A stretch of DNA of 64,000 bases from Mycolicibacter longobardus (GTDB taxonomy: Bacteria > Actinomycetota > Actinomycetes > Mycobacteriales > Mycobacteriaceae): NCBI RefSeq assembly GCF_002102265.1, contig NZ_LQPG01000057.1, forward strand, positions 20,238 through 84,237, in the 5' to 3' direction. A program made the translations under genes and the position numbers. Each line of letters opens with the position of its first letter. The stretch's first letter is position 1. Under the pieces are notes generated by a model. It had not been told where the DNA came from and searched no databases. It saw only the letters and a program-made list of their open reading frames with translations. This document shows, piece by piece, positions 42,804 to 51,761 of this stretch.

Positions 42804-43841
42804 TCACAGCAGCTCTTTGGCCAGCAGCTCGCAGGTGCGTTCCCGGCCCGGCGCGGAGGCCGGGTCGGTGCCGCGGTGCGCCGAGGCGACGGGATTGACC
42901 ATCACCTCGTCGACGCCGAACTCCTCCGCCAGCGCCGTAAGTTGTTCCGCCGCTTCGGCCGGAGCGCCGACGACCGCACGCCGCAGCCCGCTGTCGATGA
43001 TGCGCTGTTCGGCCTCCGACACCCGTAGGGCCTGCGCGTCCTCGACCAGATCGACCGCCCCCAGCGGCCTGCCGGTGCGCAGCCGGGCCATCATCTGCAG
43101 GTTCGGCAGCATCAACGCCGTTGCCTCGTCGCGGGTTTCGGCGACGCAGGCGTTGACGGTCAGGAATGTGGTCGGCTCGGCGCACACGTCACTCGGGGTG
43201 AAATTCTCCCGGTAGTAGGCCAGCGCCTCTTCGGTGCCGTGTCCGGAGAAGTGGTGGGCGAACACGTACGGCAGTCCCTTGGCCGCGGCCAACCGAGCCG
43301 AATACATGCTCGACCCCAGCAGCCACAACCGCGGCTCGCCGGCCGCCGCCGGGGTGGCCTTGAGCAGGTAGTCGCCGTCGCGCAGCTGGACCTGCACTCC
43401 GCGGCTGCTCATCATCGCCCGCACGTGGTCGAGATAGTCCGGGAAGTTCGCTATGTCTTTGTCGTCCATGCCGCGCTGACCGCGCAGCATGACCGAGGTG
43501 ACCGGATCCGAACCCGGCGCCCGGCCGATGCCCAGGTCGATACGGCCCGGCGCGGCGGCCTCCAGCAGCGCGAACTGTTCGGCCACCGCCAGCGGAGCGT
43601 GGTTGGGCAGCATCACCCCGCCGGAACCCAGCCGTACCCGCGACGTCTGCGCAGCCAGGTAGGCGAGCAGCACCGGCGGGCTGGTGGCGCCCACCGAGGG
43701 CATGTTGTGGTGTTCGGCCACCCAGTACCGGGTGAAACCGAGCCGGTCGGCCGTCTGGGCCAGCCGCACCGTCGCCGCCAGCGCGTCGGCGGTGGACTGA
43801 TCGGTGCGGACCGGGACGAGATCGAGAACGGAAAGACGCAC
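42804..43841 (-). CDS. LLM-class flavin-dependent oxidoreductase (alkanal monooxygenase-like)
   Basis: 345 residues of the bacterial-luciferase-like MsnO8/YhbW type: LSVLDLVPVRTDQSTADAL, FTRYWVAEHHNMPSVGATSPPVLLAYLAAQTSRVRLGSGGVMLPNH, PGRIDLGIGRAPGSDP and PRLWLLGSSMYSARLAAAKGLPYVFAHHFSG. Probably FMN-dependent. The GTG at 43841 gives the usual RLSVLDL start; a TTG at 43853 in frame is an alternative. It follows udgB by 21 bp on the same strand, so co-transcription is likely. It ends 21 bp from the convergent PGRS gene. Confidence 0.85.
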   Translation of the reverse strand: MRLSVLDLVPVRTDQSTADALAATVRLAQTADRLGFTRYWVAEHHNMPSVGATSPPVLLAYLAAQTSRVRLGSGGVMLPNHAPLAVAEQFALLEAAAPGRIDLGIGRAPGSDPVTSVMLRGQRGMDDKDIANFPDYLDHVRAMMSSRGVQVQLRDGDYLLKATPAAAGEPRLWLLGSSMYSARLAAAKGLPYVFAHHFSGHGTEEALAYYRENFTPSDVCAEPTTFLTVNACVAETRDEATALMLPNLQMMARLRTGRPLGAVDLVEDAQALRVSEAEQRIIDSGLRRAVVGAPAEAAEQLTALAEEFGVDEVMVNPVASAHRGTDPASAPGRERTCELLAKELL

Positions 43842-43862
43842 GCTAGGACTCAACGCCGGGCC

Positions 43863-44681
43863 TCAGCCGGATAGTCCCGCCAGCTGCGCCGCCTGGCCGA
43901 AGACGTCGTCCAGCATCGCCGGGGTGAGCCGGCCGGTGAACATGTTCTGCTGGCTGGGGTGATAGCAGCCCAGCAACCGCAGCGTCGGGCTGAGTTCGGC
44001 GACCGCGCCGTGGCCGAACTTCGGTTTGGGCTTGGGCAGCTGGTCAGCAGCCATCCGCAGCGCAATCTGCCAGGCGAAGCCGCCGAGGGCGACCAACACC
44101 CGCACATGCGGGGCGATCAGCCGCCATTCCGCGTCGATCCACGGCGCGCAGGTATTGCGCTCGGTTGTCGTCGGCGAGTTGCCCGGCGGCGCACAGCGCA
44201 CCGGAGCGACGATCCGGATCTTCTTGGTGCTCAACCCATCCGCGGCGTCCACGCTGGTCGGCTGGTTGACCAGACCGGCCCGGTACAACGCGGCGTACAA
44301 CTGGTCGCCGGACCGGTCTCCGGTGAACATCCGCCCGGTGCGGTTGGCGCCGTTGGCGGCCGGGGCCAGCCCGACGACGACGATCTTCGGTTTCGGTGCC
44401 CCCCAGCCGGGTACCGGCCGTCCCCAGTACGGCTGGCCGGCGAACGACTTTCGTTTGGCGACGGCGACCTGCTCGCGCCAACTCACCAATCGCGGGCAGG
44501 CCCGGCAGACGCTGATCAGGGCGTCGAGTTCGTCGATCGATTCCACCTGGTCGGCCAATCGGGCCACCTGCTCGGCGTCGGCGGCCTGCACGGTGTCCGG
44601 GGAGGCCGGGTCGCCGGGCCAGCCGGAGCCGGGCGGCACCGGGGAGTCGAAAGGCTGACCGGTGCGGGGGTGCTTCAGCAT
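43863..44681 (-). CDS. udgB: Type 5 uracil-DNA glycosylase
   Basis: 272 residues. Removes uracil (and some other deaminated bases) from DNA. The Fe-S cysteines are visible: SVCRACPRL (two), RCAPPGN and RNTCAPW. Motif A is GLAPAANGANRTGRMFTGD, where family 5 lacks the usual catalytic polar residue, and motif B is GCYHPSQQNMFTGRL. Corresponds to M. tuberculosis Rv1259. The ATG at 44681 has CACGAT, a near -10 box, 6 nt upstream; a longer upstream frame exists but lacks a plausible start. Divergent from the FAD oxidase gene. Confidence 0.93.
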   Translation of the reverse strand: MLKHPRTGQPFDSPVPPGSGWPGDPASPDTVQAADAEQVARLADQVESIDELDALISVCRACPRLVSWREQVAVAKRKSFAGQPYWGRPVPGWGAPKPKIVVVGLAPAANGANRTGRMFTGDRSGDQLYAALYRAGLVNQPTSVDAADGLSTKKIRIVAPVRCAPPGNSPTTTERNTCAPWIDAEWRLIAPHVRVLVALGGFAWQIALRMAADQLPKPKPKFGHGAVAELSPTLRLLGCYHPSQQNMFTGRLTPAMLDDVFGQAAQLAGLSG

Positions 44682-44764
44682 TGGTCCATCGTGCCGGGTG
44701 GGCCATGACGGGCATCGCGCGATGGCACAGATCGGTTCCGGATCGGTGCGCCACCCCACGTCCG

Positions 44765-44770
44765 TAGGAT
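44765..44770 (+). promoter_or_regulatory. Predicted -10 box, leaderless start of FAD-linked oxidase gene
   Basis: TAGGAT, exactly 7 nt, then GTG at 44778. Confidence 0.5.
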
Positions 44771-44777
44771 CGCCTGC

Positions 44778-46145
44778 GTGACCGCCGACGCGCTGACCCA
44801 GCTGATAGCCGATCTTCCCGACGGCATGGTGGTCACCGACCCGACTATCACCGCGGGCTATCGGCAGGACAACGCGCTGGACCCGTTGGCGGGCACACCG
44901 CTGGCCGTGGTGCGACCGCTGCGTACCGAAGAGGTGCAAATGGTGATGCGGTGGGCCACCGCCAACCGGATTCCGGTGGTGACCCGGGGTGCCGGTACCG
45001 GACTGTCCGGCGGCGCCACCGCCGTCGACGGCGGGATCGTCTTGTGCACCGAGAAGATGCGCGAGATCACCGTCGATCCGGTCACCCGGACCGCGGTGTG
45101 CCAGCCCGGCCTGTTCAACGCCGAGGTGAAGAAGGCGGTCGCCGCGCACGGACTCTGGTACCCGCCGGACCCGTCGTCGTTCGAGATCTGCAGCATCGGC
45201 GGCAACATCGCCACCAACGCCGGCGGCCTGTGCTGCGTCAAGTACGGCGTCACCACCGACTATGTGCTGGGGCTGGTGGTGGTGCTCGCCGACGGCACCG
45301 CGGTGCGGCTGGGCGGGCCACGGCTCAAGGACGTCGCCGGGCTGTCCCTGACCAAGTTGTTCGTCGGCAGCGAGGGCACCCTCGGGGTGATCACCGAGGT
45401 GACCCTGCGGCTGCTGCCGGCCCAGCCCACGTCCTCGGTGGTGGTGGCCACCTTCGAGTCGGTGACGGCCGCGGCCGATGCGGTGCTCGACGTGTCCGGG
45501 CGGCTGCGCCCGTCGATGCTGGAACTCATGGACTCCGCGGCGATCAACGCCGTCGAGGACCAACTGCGGATGGGACTGGACCGCGAGGCCGCCGCCATGC
45601 TGGTGGCGGCCTCCGACGAGCGGGGTCACGCCGGCGCCGAGGACGTCGAGCTGATGGCCAGAGTGTTCGCCGAGCACCACGCCAAGGAGGTGTTCTCCAC
45701 CGACGACCCGGTCGAGGCGGAGGGCTTTGTCGCGGCCCGGCGGTTCTGCATCCCCGCGGTCGAGGCGAAGGGACCGCTACTGCTCGAAGATGTCGGGGTG
45801 CCGCTGCCGAGGCTGGCGGAGCTGATCACCGGGATCGAGAAGATCGCCGCCGACCGCCGGCTGCTGATCTCGGTGATCGCGCACGCCGGCGACGGCAACA
45901 CCCACCCGCTGATCGTGCATGACCCGAGCGACCCCGACCATGTGCGGCGCGCCGAGCTCGCCTACGGCGAGATCATGGATCTGGCCCTGACGCTGGGCGG
46001 CACCATCACCGGCGAGCACGGCGTGGGGCGGTTGAAGCGGCCGTGGCTGGCCGAGCAGCTGGGGCCCGACGCGATGGCGCTCAACCAGCGGGTCAAGGCC
46101 GCGCTGGATCCGCTGAACATCCTCAACCCGGGTTCGGGGATCTGA
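44778..46145 (+). CDS. FAD-linked oxidase, glycolate/D-lactate dehydrogenase type (Rv1257c-like)
   Basis: 455 residues, the same length as Rv1257c. N-terminal FAD_binding_4 (PCMH) domain: VVTRGAGTGLSGGATAVDGGIVL, YPPDPSSFEICSIGGNIATNAGG, KLFVGSEGTLGVITEVTLRL. C-terminal FAD-oxidase C domain with the histidine-rich metal/substrate site HAGDGNTHPLIVHD and EHGVGRLKRPWL. Oxidises a 2-hydroxy acid such as glycolate or D-lactate; the exact substrate and electron acceptor cannot be told. Leaderless GTG start predicted. Confidence 0.9.
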   Translation: MTADALTQLIADLPDGMVVTDPTITAGYRQDNALDPLAGTPLAVVRPLRTEEVQMVMRWATANRIPVVTRGAGTGLSGGATAVDGGIVLCTEKMREITVDPVTRTAVCQPGLFNAEVKKAVAAHGLWYPPDPSSFEICSIGGNIATNAGGLCCVKYGVTTDYVLGLVVVLADGTAVRLGGPRLKDVAGLSLTKLFVGSEGTLGVITEVTLRLLPAQPTSSVVVATFESVTAAADAVLDVSGRLRPSMLELMDSAAINAVEDQLRMGLDREAAAMLVAASDERGHAGAEDVELMARVFAEHHAKEVFSTDDPVEAEGFVAARRFCIPAVEAKGPLLLEDVGVPLPRLAELITGIEKIAADRRLLISVIAHAGDGNTHPLIVHDPSDPDHVRRAELAYGEIMDLALTLGGTITGEHGVGRLKRPWLAEQLGPDAMALNQRVKAALDPLNILNPGSGI

Positions 46146-46217
46146 CCCACCGCTCCCCGACTGAGAATCTGCCGACGGCCCCTCGGCGCGTTGTGTCGTG
46201 GTTTTCCCGTTCAATGG

Positions 46218-46255
46218 TTGACACCATGGGCGCGCATGTCGTATTCATGAGACAT
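46218..46255 (+). promoter_or_regulatory. Promoter and possible TetR operator of the P450 gene
   Basis: A perfect -35 hexamer TTGACA (46218-46223) is followed after 18 bp by TATTCA, a weak -10. ATGTC (46236-46240) and GACAT (46251-46255) form 5-bp inverted arms over a 20-bp span, reaching into the ATG at 46254. The TetR regulator encoded downstream is the likely reader. Confidence 0.35.
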
Positions 46256-47474
46256 GACAACGACTGTGTCTCATCCGAGGTTTGTGCCCTGCAACGCCGA
46301 AACCTGGCCGAACCCGTGGCCGATGTACGCGGCGCTGCGTGAGCACGACCCGGTCCACCACGTGGTCCCCGAGAACGCCCCCGACCAGGATTACTACGTG
46401 CTGTCCCGGCACGCCGACATCTGGGCGGCCGCCGCTGACCACGAGACGTTCTCCTCCGCGCAAGGACTGACCATCAACTACCGCGAGCTGGAAATGATCG
46501 GCCTGGCCGACAACCCGCCGATGGTGATGACGGATCCGCCGGCGCACACCGAGTTTCGCAAGCTGGTGGCCCGCGGCTTCATGCCACGACAGGTGGAGTT
46601 GCTGGAGCCCAAAGTCCGCGAGTTCGTCGTCGAGCGCATCGAGGGGTTGCGCTCGGCGGGGGGTGGCGACATCGTCGGCGAGCTGTTCAAGCCGCTGCCG
46701 TCGATGGTGGTCGCGCACTACCTGGGTGTACCGGAGCAGGACCGCGCACAGTTCGACCGCTGGACCGAGGCGATCGTCGCCGCCACCGTCAGCGAGGACG
46801 GGGTCGCCTCGGCCGGTGACGCGGTCGGGGAGATGATGACGTACTTCACCGGGCTCATCGAACGCCGCCGAAACGCGCCGGAGGACGACACGGTCTCGCA
46901 TCTGGTCGCAGCCGGAATGGGCGCCGACGGAGACATCAAAGGATTGCTGTCAGTACTGGCATTCACCTTCACCATGGTCACCGGCGGCAACGACACCACC
47001 ACCGGAATGCTCGGCGGCTCAGTCCAATTGCTGCAGCGATACCCGGACCAGCGCCAGCTGCTGGTGGACAAGCCAGAGCTGATTCGCGACGCCGTCGAGG
47101 AATTGCTCCGTCTGACATCACCCGTGCAGGGGCTGGCCCGCACCACCACCAGGGACGTCACCGTCGGTGACACCACCATCCCGGCCGGCCGCAAAGTGTT
47201 GCTGCTCTACGGCTCGGGCAACCGCGACGAGCGCCAGTTCGGGCCGGATGCCGCAGAACTCAATGTGCTGCGCAAACCACACCAGATCCTCACGTTCAGC
47301 TACGGCGCGCACCACTGCATCGGGAACCAGGCGGCGCGCATGCAGGCGCGGGTGGCCCTGGAGGAGTTGCTGGCCCGCTGCCCCGACTACGCCATCGACG
47401 AGTCCGGGATTCATTGGGCCGGAGGAAGTTACGTGCGCCGGCCGCTGTCGGTGCCGTTTACCGTCGCATCGTGA
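46254..47474 (+). CDS. cyp130: Cytochrome P450, CYP130-like
   Basis: 406 residues, soluble bacterial P450. I-helix oxygen-activation motif VTGGNDTTT, ExxR in ELLRLTSPVQGLARTT region preceded by EELLR, and the heme-binding FSYGAHHCIG with the ligand Cys. The N terminus FVPCNAETWPNPWPMYAALREHDPVHHV and the position between an FAD oxidase and a TetR regulator match M. tuberculosis Rv1256c (CYP130). The natural substrate is unknown. The gene is coupled to the regulator by a stop/start overlap. Confidence 0.92.
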   Translation: MTTTVSHPRFVPCNAETWPNPWPMYAALREHDPVHHVVPENAPDQDYYVLSRHADIWAAAADHETFSSAQGLTINYRELEMIGLADNPPMVMTDPPAHTEFRKLVARGFMPRQVELLEPKVREFVVERIEGLRSAGGGDIVGELFKPLPSMVVAHYLGVPEQDRAQFDRWTEAIVAATVSEDGVASAGDAVGEMMTYFTGLIERRRNAPEDDTVSHLVAAGMGADGDIKGLLSVLAFTFTMVTGGNDTTTGMLGGSVQLLQRYPDQRQLLVDKPELIRDAVEELLRLTSPVQGLARTTTRDVTVGDTTIPAGRKVLLLYGSGNRDERQFGPDAAELNVLRKPHQILTFSYGAHHCIGNQAARMQARVALEELLARCPDYAIDESGIHWAGGSYVRRPLSVPFTVAS

Positions 47475-48088
47475 TGGCCGGACGCGCCTGGTTGTCTGAT
47501 CAGCGCGGCGAGCTGGCCGCCGAGAAGATCCTCGACGCGGCCGAGAAGCTGTTCGCCGAGCACGACCCCGCGTCGGTGGGCATGAATGAGATCGCCCGCG
47601 CCGCAGGGTGTTCCCGCGCCACGCTGTACCGCTACTTCGAGAGCCGTGACGTGCTCTACACCGCCTACGTGCACCGTTGGGCCAACCGGCTCTATCACGA
47701 GCTGACCGAGCGGCTGGCCGGCATCGACGATCCGGCGGAGCGGCTGGTCACCGGGATGACCGAGTCGCTGGCTCTGGTGCGCAACAACCCGGCGCTGGTG
47801 TCGTGGTTCGCCGAGACCGGACCGCCGATCGGCGCGACGATGGCCGCGCAGTCGGATGTCATCACCGTGATGGTCGCGTCGTTCCTTTCTGCGCTGGGCA
47901 CCAAGGACACCGACGCGGTGCAGCAGCGCGCCCAGTGGGTGGTGCGGGTGGTGACGTCGCTGCTCAGCTTTCCCGGACGCGACGCCGACGACGAGCGGGC
48001 GATGCTGATGCAGTTCGTGGTGCCGGTGGTGGTCTCGCCGAGCCGACTGAGACCTGCACAAGGGGATGGGACAATTGCCCGCCTCTGA
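47474..48088 (+). CDS. TetR-family regulator (Rv1255c-like)
   Basis: 204 residues. Helix-turn-helix in AAEKILDAAEKLFAEHDPASVGMNEIARAAGCSRATLYRYFESRDVLYTAYVHR (about 13-66), then an all-helical ligand domain. The ATG shares its A with the cyp130 stop (TGATG); a GTG 3 nt earlier is possible. It probably represses the cyp130 operon. Its last four codons and stop lie inside the hairpin repeat that starts at 48075, so the repeat supplies the C terminus. Confidence 0.9.
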   Translation: MAGRAWLSDQRGELAAEKILDAAEKLFAEHDPASVGMNEIARAAGCSRATLYRYFESRDVLYTAYVHRWANRLYHELTERLAGIDDPAERLVTGMTESLALVRNNPALVSWFAETGPPIGATMAAQSDVITVMVASFLSALGTKDTDAVQQRAQWVVRVVTSLLSFPGRDADDERAMLMQFVVPVVVSPSRLRPAQGDGTIARL

Positions 48089-48136
48089 GCGACAACTGCT
48101 GCCGTGGAGGGGATATTGTCGCTCAAAGGCGGGCAA
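48075..48136. repeat. Hairpin repeat, TTGCCC/GCGACAA family, copy 2
   Basis: 21-nt arms (48075-48095 and 48116-48136) pair at 20 of 21 positions around a 20-nt loop. The arms begin TTGCCCGCCT and end GAGCGACAA. Located between two convergent genes and overlapping the stop codon of the tetR gene. Confidence 0.85.
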
Positions 48137-48204
48137 CGATCCCTATAGGGTCCGGCCGGGAACACAGGTGACCGCAAAAGGCTCTTGGCTGAACGGTATT
48201 CAGC

Positions 48205-49344
48205 TCAACTCCGCACGCGGGTGAGCCGGTGCAGTAGCCAGGACACCGGCACGGTGACCACCATGGTGACCACGAAGAGGTTGATCATCGACCCGGTGTA
48301 GACCGGGCTGCGCAGCACCTCCACCATCACCAACTCCATGAGCACCAGGTGAACCAGGAAGATCTCATACGAGATCTCCCCCAGCCACACCATCGGCCGG
48401 CTCGCCAAGAACCGCGCGTACCAGCCGTGGTCGCCCAGCGCCAGCGGAGCCACCGCCAGCGCGGCGATCACGGCGTAGAAGCCCGCCTTGACCAGTGCCT
48501 CGGACAGCTTGGCCGGTGAGGTGGTGGGTTCCCCGGCGATCGGGGTGGACGCGATGAGATAGCAGATGAGCGCCAACGGAATCGCCACGAAGCCGTAGCA
48601 GCGTACGCCCATGGTCTGCAGCACCGCCAGGATCATGCCGGCGACGAACCAGGCCAGGTAGCCCGGCAGCCACAGCCGGGCACCGTCGGGCAGGAAGTCG
48701 CCCGCATGGACCAGGGTCAGCCAGGCGGGCGTGATCGCCGCCGCCGCCGTCAGTCCGGCCAGCAGCCGCACCGGCCGCCACTGCCGACGGCACAACCAGA
48801 CCAGGGTCACGTAGGCCAGCAGGGGCAGCACCGCGTAGAAGGCGACTTCCACCGCGAGGCTCCACATCTGGGTGAGGCCCTGGTGCAGATAGCCGTACAT
48901 GTAGTTGTCGGTGTAGATCTGGGTCAGCGTCAGGTTGCGCAGCAACCCGATCCAGTTGTGGCCGGGGTTCGGTCCGCCGGTGCGGTAGTGGTAGATCACA
49001 TAGGCCAGCAGCACGGTGACGACGTAGGCCGGCATGATCCGCTGCACCCGGCGCCAGGCATAGCGGCGTACCGAGGGATCCGGCCGGCCGAAGGCGTTAG
49101 CCCGCACCCACGGCCGGAACAGCAGGAACCCGGAGAGCACGAAGAAGATCGGCACCCCGATCTCCATCCGGGAGCCCAGCAGGCCGGCGTAGCCGTGGGT
49201 GTACTTGCCGGTGGTGTAGGCCGCGTGGGTGCCGACCACCAGCAGCGCGGCCACCGCACGCACGCCGGTCAGCGAGGCGACTCGGTCCACATGGGCGACC
49301 TGCTCGAGCCCGCCCTGGGTGTCCTCGTCTTCCGGCAGGCTCAT
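48205..49344 (-). CDS. Membrane acyltransferase (acyltransferase 3 family, Rv1254-like)
   Basis: 379 residues with about ten membrane helices. The catalytic-site His is in VVGTHAAYTTGKY (family motif H-x-x-Y region, residue about 40), followed by GVPIFFVLSGFLLFRPWVRAN, and RRVQRIMPAYVVTVLLAYVIY, the conserved Arg-rich block. It likely O-acylates a cell-envelope glycan or glycolipid. The ATG start overlaps the deaD stop (ATGA), the same order as Rv1253-Rv1254. Confidence 0.9.
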   Translation of the reverse strand: MSLPEDEDTQGGLEQVAHVDRVASLTGVRAVAALLVVGTHAAYTTGKYTHGYAGLLGSRMEIGVPIFFVLSGFLLFRPWVRANAFGRPDPSVRRYAWRRVQRIMPAYVVTVLLAYVIYHYRTGGPNPGHNWIGLLRNLTLTQIYTDNYMYGYLHQGLTQMWSLAVEVAFYAVLPLLAYVTLVWLCRRQWRPVRLLAGLTAAAAITPAWLTLVHAGDFLPDGARLWLPGYLAWFVAGMILAVLQTMGVRCYGFVAIPLALICYLIASTPIAGEPTTSPAKLSEALVKAGFYAVIAALAVAPLALGDHGWYARFLASRPMVWLGEISYEIFLVHLVLMELVMVEVLRSPVYTGSMINLFVVTMVVTVPVSWLLHRLTRVRS

Positions 49345-51071
49345 TCCGCCCGTTTCCGGTGCCTACCTTCGCCGTGACGATCGGGTTTGCCGGACGGCCG
49401 GTCACGGCGCAGGTTGATCAGCTGGCCCTGGATGCGGGTCTGGTCCAGCGCCTTGAGGGTCTTGCCGGACAGTTTGGCCGGCAGTTCCACCAGCGAGTGG
49501 TCCACCCTGATGCTGATGTGCCCGAAATCGCTGCGGTTCAGGCCGCCCTCGTTGGCCAGTGCGCCGACGATGGCACCGGGGTTGACCTTGTGCCGCTTGC
49601 CGACCGCGATCCGGTAGGTGGCGAATCCCTCTTTCGGCGGGCCCTTGCGATCGCTCTTGCGGCCATCCCGGCCGCCGTCACGATCCGGCTTGGCACGTTC
49701 GCGTCGCTTGTCCGGCGGCGGTTCCACCATCAGGAACGCCTCGCCGTCGCGGGACTGCAACGCCAGCGCCGCGGCGATGTCGGCCATCGGCACGTTGTGC
49801 TCACGGCTGTAGTCCTCGACCAGCCGGCGGAACAACTCGATACCGGATGCGCCAAGATGATTGGTGATCGCGTCGGAGAACTTGGCCACCCGCTGAGCAT
49901 TGACGTCGTCGACGCTGGGCAGCTCGGCCTCGATCAGCTTCTGCCGGGTCACCTTCTCGATCAGCCTGAGCAGGTGGCGTTCCCGCGGGTTGACGAACAG
50001 CAGCGCGGTTCCCGAGCGCCCGGCTCGTCCGGTGCGCCCGATCCGGTGCACATAGGCCTCGGGGTCGTTGGGGATGTCGTAGTTGACGACGTGCGAGATG
50101 CGCTCGACGTCCAGTCCGCGGGCAGCGACGTCGGTGGCGACCAGGATATCGATGTTGCCGTTCTTCAGTGCGGTGATGGTCCGCTCCCGCTGCGCCTGCG
50201 CGATGTCACCGTTGATGGCTGCGGCGGAAAATCCTCGGGCGCGCAGCTTTTCGGCGACCTCCTCGGTGGCCTGCTTGGTGCGGACGAAGACGATCATCGC
50301 TTCGAAGGGTTCGACTTCGAGCACCCGGGTCAGGGCGTCCATCTTGCGCGGCCCGGCCACCTCGATGTAGCGCTGGGTGATGTTTTCCGCCGTGGTGGTC
50401 TTGGCCTTGACGGTGACTTCGACGGGGTCGTGCAGGTAGCGGCTGGTGATGCGCCGAATGGCCGACGGCATGGTCGCCGAGAACAGCGCCACCTGCTTGT
50501 ACTCGGGGGTGTCGGCCAGGATGCGCTCGACATCCTCGGCGAAACCCATCGCCAGCATCTCGTCGGCCTCGTCGAGCACCAGGTAGTCCAGGTGGGACAG
50601 GTCCAGGCTGCCGCGTTCCAGGTGGTCGATGACCCGGCCCGGGGTGCCGACCACGACCTGCGCGCCGCGCTTCAGCCCGGACAGCTGCACCGTGTAAGAC
50701 GCACCGCCGTAGATGGGCAGCACGTTGATCCTCGGCAGATGCGCGCCGTAGCGCCCGAACGCCTCGGCGACCTGCAGGGCCAACTCCCGGGTGGGCGCCA
50801 GCACCAGCGCCTGGGTGGCTTTGCTGGTGGTGTCGATGCGCGACAGGATCGGAATGGCGAACGCGGCGGTCTTGCCGGTGCCGGTCTGCGCCAGCCCGAC
50901 GACGTCGGAGCCCTCCAGCAAGGCGGGGATGGTGGCGGCCTGAATCGCCGACGGCGTCTCATAGCCGACGTCGGCGACGGCCTGCAGCACCGAAGGGTGG
51001 ATCTGCAGGTCGGCGAAGGTCGGGGCGGGCGGGTCCGAGTGGGGCGCGGCGGGGGCATCAGGCGAGGTCAT
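49341..51071 (-). CDS. deaD: DEAD-box RNA helicase DeaD
   Basis: 576 residues. Helicase core: Q motif FADLQIHPSVLQAV...PSAIQ, motif I AQTGTGKT, Ia PTRELALQ, II VLDEADEML, III SAT, IV IVFVRT, V ATDVAARGLD, VI HRIGRTGRAG. The C-terminal part has a basic linker (RRERAKPDRDGGRDGRKSDRK) and a DbpA-type RNA-binding domain (VGALANEGGLNRSDFGHISIRVDHSLVELP). Unwinds RNA for ribosome assembly and cold growth. The ATG at 51071 has TAGACT 10 nt upstream. A longer upstream frame is unsupported and would cover the divergent lprE promoter. Confidence 0.95.
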   Translation of the reverse strand: MTSPDAPAAPHSDPPAPTFADLQIHPSVLQAVADVGYETPSAIQAATIPALLEGSDVVGLAQTGTGKTAAFAIPILSRIDTTSKATQALVLAPTRELALQVAEAFGRYGAHLPRINVLPIYGGASYTVQLSGLKRGAQVVVGTPGRVIDHLERGSLDLSHLDYLVLDEADEMLAMGFAEDVERILADTPEYKQVALFSATMPSAIRRITSRYLHDPVEVTVKAKTTTAENITQRYIEVAGPRKMDALTRVLEVEPFEAMIVFVRTKQATEEVAEKLRARGFSAAAINGDIAQAQRERTITALKNGNIDILVATDVAARGLDVERISHVVNYDIPNDPEAYVHRIGRTGRAGRSGTALLFVNPRERHLLRLIEKVTRQKLIEAELPSVDDVNAQRVAKFSDAITNHLGASGIELFRRLVEDYSREHNVPMADIAAALALQSRDGEAFLMVEPPPDKRRERAKPDRDGGRDGRKSDRKGPPKEGFATYRIAVGKRHKVNPGAIVGALANEGGLNRSDFGHISIRVDHSLVELPAKLSGKTLKALDQTRIQGQLINLRRDRPSGKPDRHGEGRHRKRAE

Positions 51072-51164
51072 GGCGCCTAGCAGTCTACGGGCGGCGGAAC
51101 GATTCACCGAACTGCCGCCCGGGGCGGTCGGCCGCGCCTCCGCAAGTCTGCGGCCGGGCGACGG

Positions 51165-51170
51165 TACGGT
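51165..51170 (+). promoter_or_regulatory. Predicted -10 box, leaderless start of lprE
   Basis: TACGGT, exactly 7 nt, then GTG at 51178. The hexamer overlaps an upstream in-frame GTG at 51169, which argues against that start. Confidence 0.45.
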
Positions 51171-51177
51171 GCCCGGT

Positions 51178-51735
51178 GTGTCGGGTGCCGCCAAACCGTT
51201 GGCCGTCATCGTCGTGCTGACCGCGACGCTGCTGGCCGGATGCAGCTCGGGCGACTCCACCGTCGCCAAGACGCCGCAGAACACCAGCCCGCCCGCCGCG
51301 CCACCCGAAGCGCCCGCCACCACATCCGCGACGACCCGCAGCCCGGCGCCCGCCGATCCGTGCGCGGTCAACCTGGCCGCCCCGGCAATCGCCAAGGCCG
51401 TCTCGGAACTGCCGCGCGACCCGCGCAGCGGACAACCGTGGAACCCGGAACCGTTGGCCGGCAACTACAGCACGTGCGCCGACCTGTCGGCGGTCATCGT
51501 GAAGGCCAACACCAACGCCGAGAACCCGAGTACGCGTGCGGTGCTCTTTCACCGCGGGGAGTTCATCGCGCCGTCGGTGCCGGACACCTACGGATTCGGC
51601 GGGATCGATCTGGCGCACAGCACCGGTGACACGGTTGCGCTGCAGAACGCCAGCGGCATACCGGGATTGACCGGTACCGTGAAGTTCCACTGGAACGGCT
51701 CCGGGGTGGAGATCATCGGCAACACCGCCAGGTAA
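51178..51735 (+). CDS. lprE: Lipoprotein LprE
   Basis: 185 residues. Signal peptide SGAAKPLAVIVVLTATLLAGC with a lipobox (Cys22), a Pro/Ala/Thr linker, then CAVNLAAPAIAKAVSELPRDPRSGQPWNPEPLAGNYSTCADLSAVIVKANTNAENPSTRAVLFHRG, almost as in M. tuberculosis Rv1252c. Two Cys can pair. Function unknown; the family consists of LppP/LprE-type surface proteins. The start is set by the -10 box; 51169 is the alternative suggested by the Rv1252c N terminus. Divergent from deaD. Confidence 0.92.
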   Translation: MSGAAKPLAVIVVLTATLLAGCSSGDSTVAKTPQNTSPPAAPPEAPATTSATTRSPAPADPCAVNLAAPAIAKAVSELPRDPRSGQPWNPEPLAGNYSTCADLSAVIVKANTNAENPSTRAVLFHRGEFIAPSVPDTYGFGGIDLAHSTGDTVALQNASGIPGLTGTVKFHWNGSGVEIIGNTAR

Positions 51736-51761
51736 GCCGAGGCGCCTGCTACGCCGGCGCA

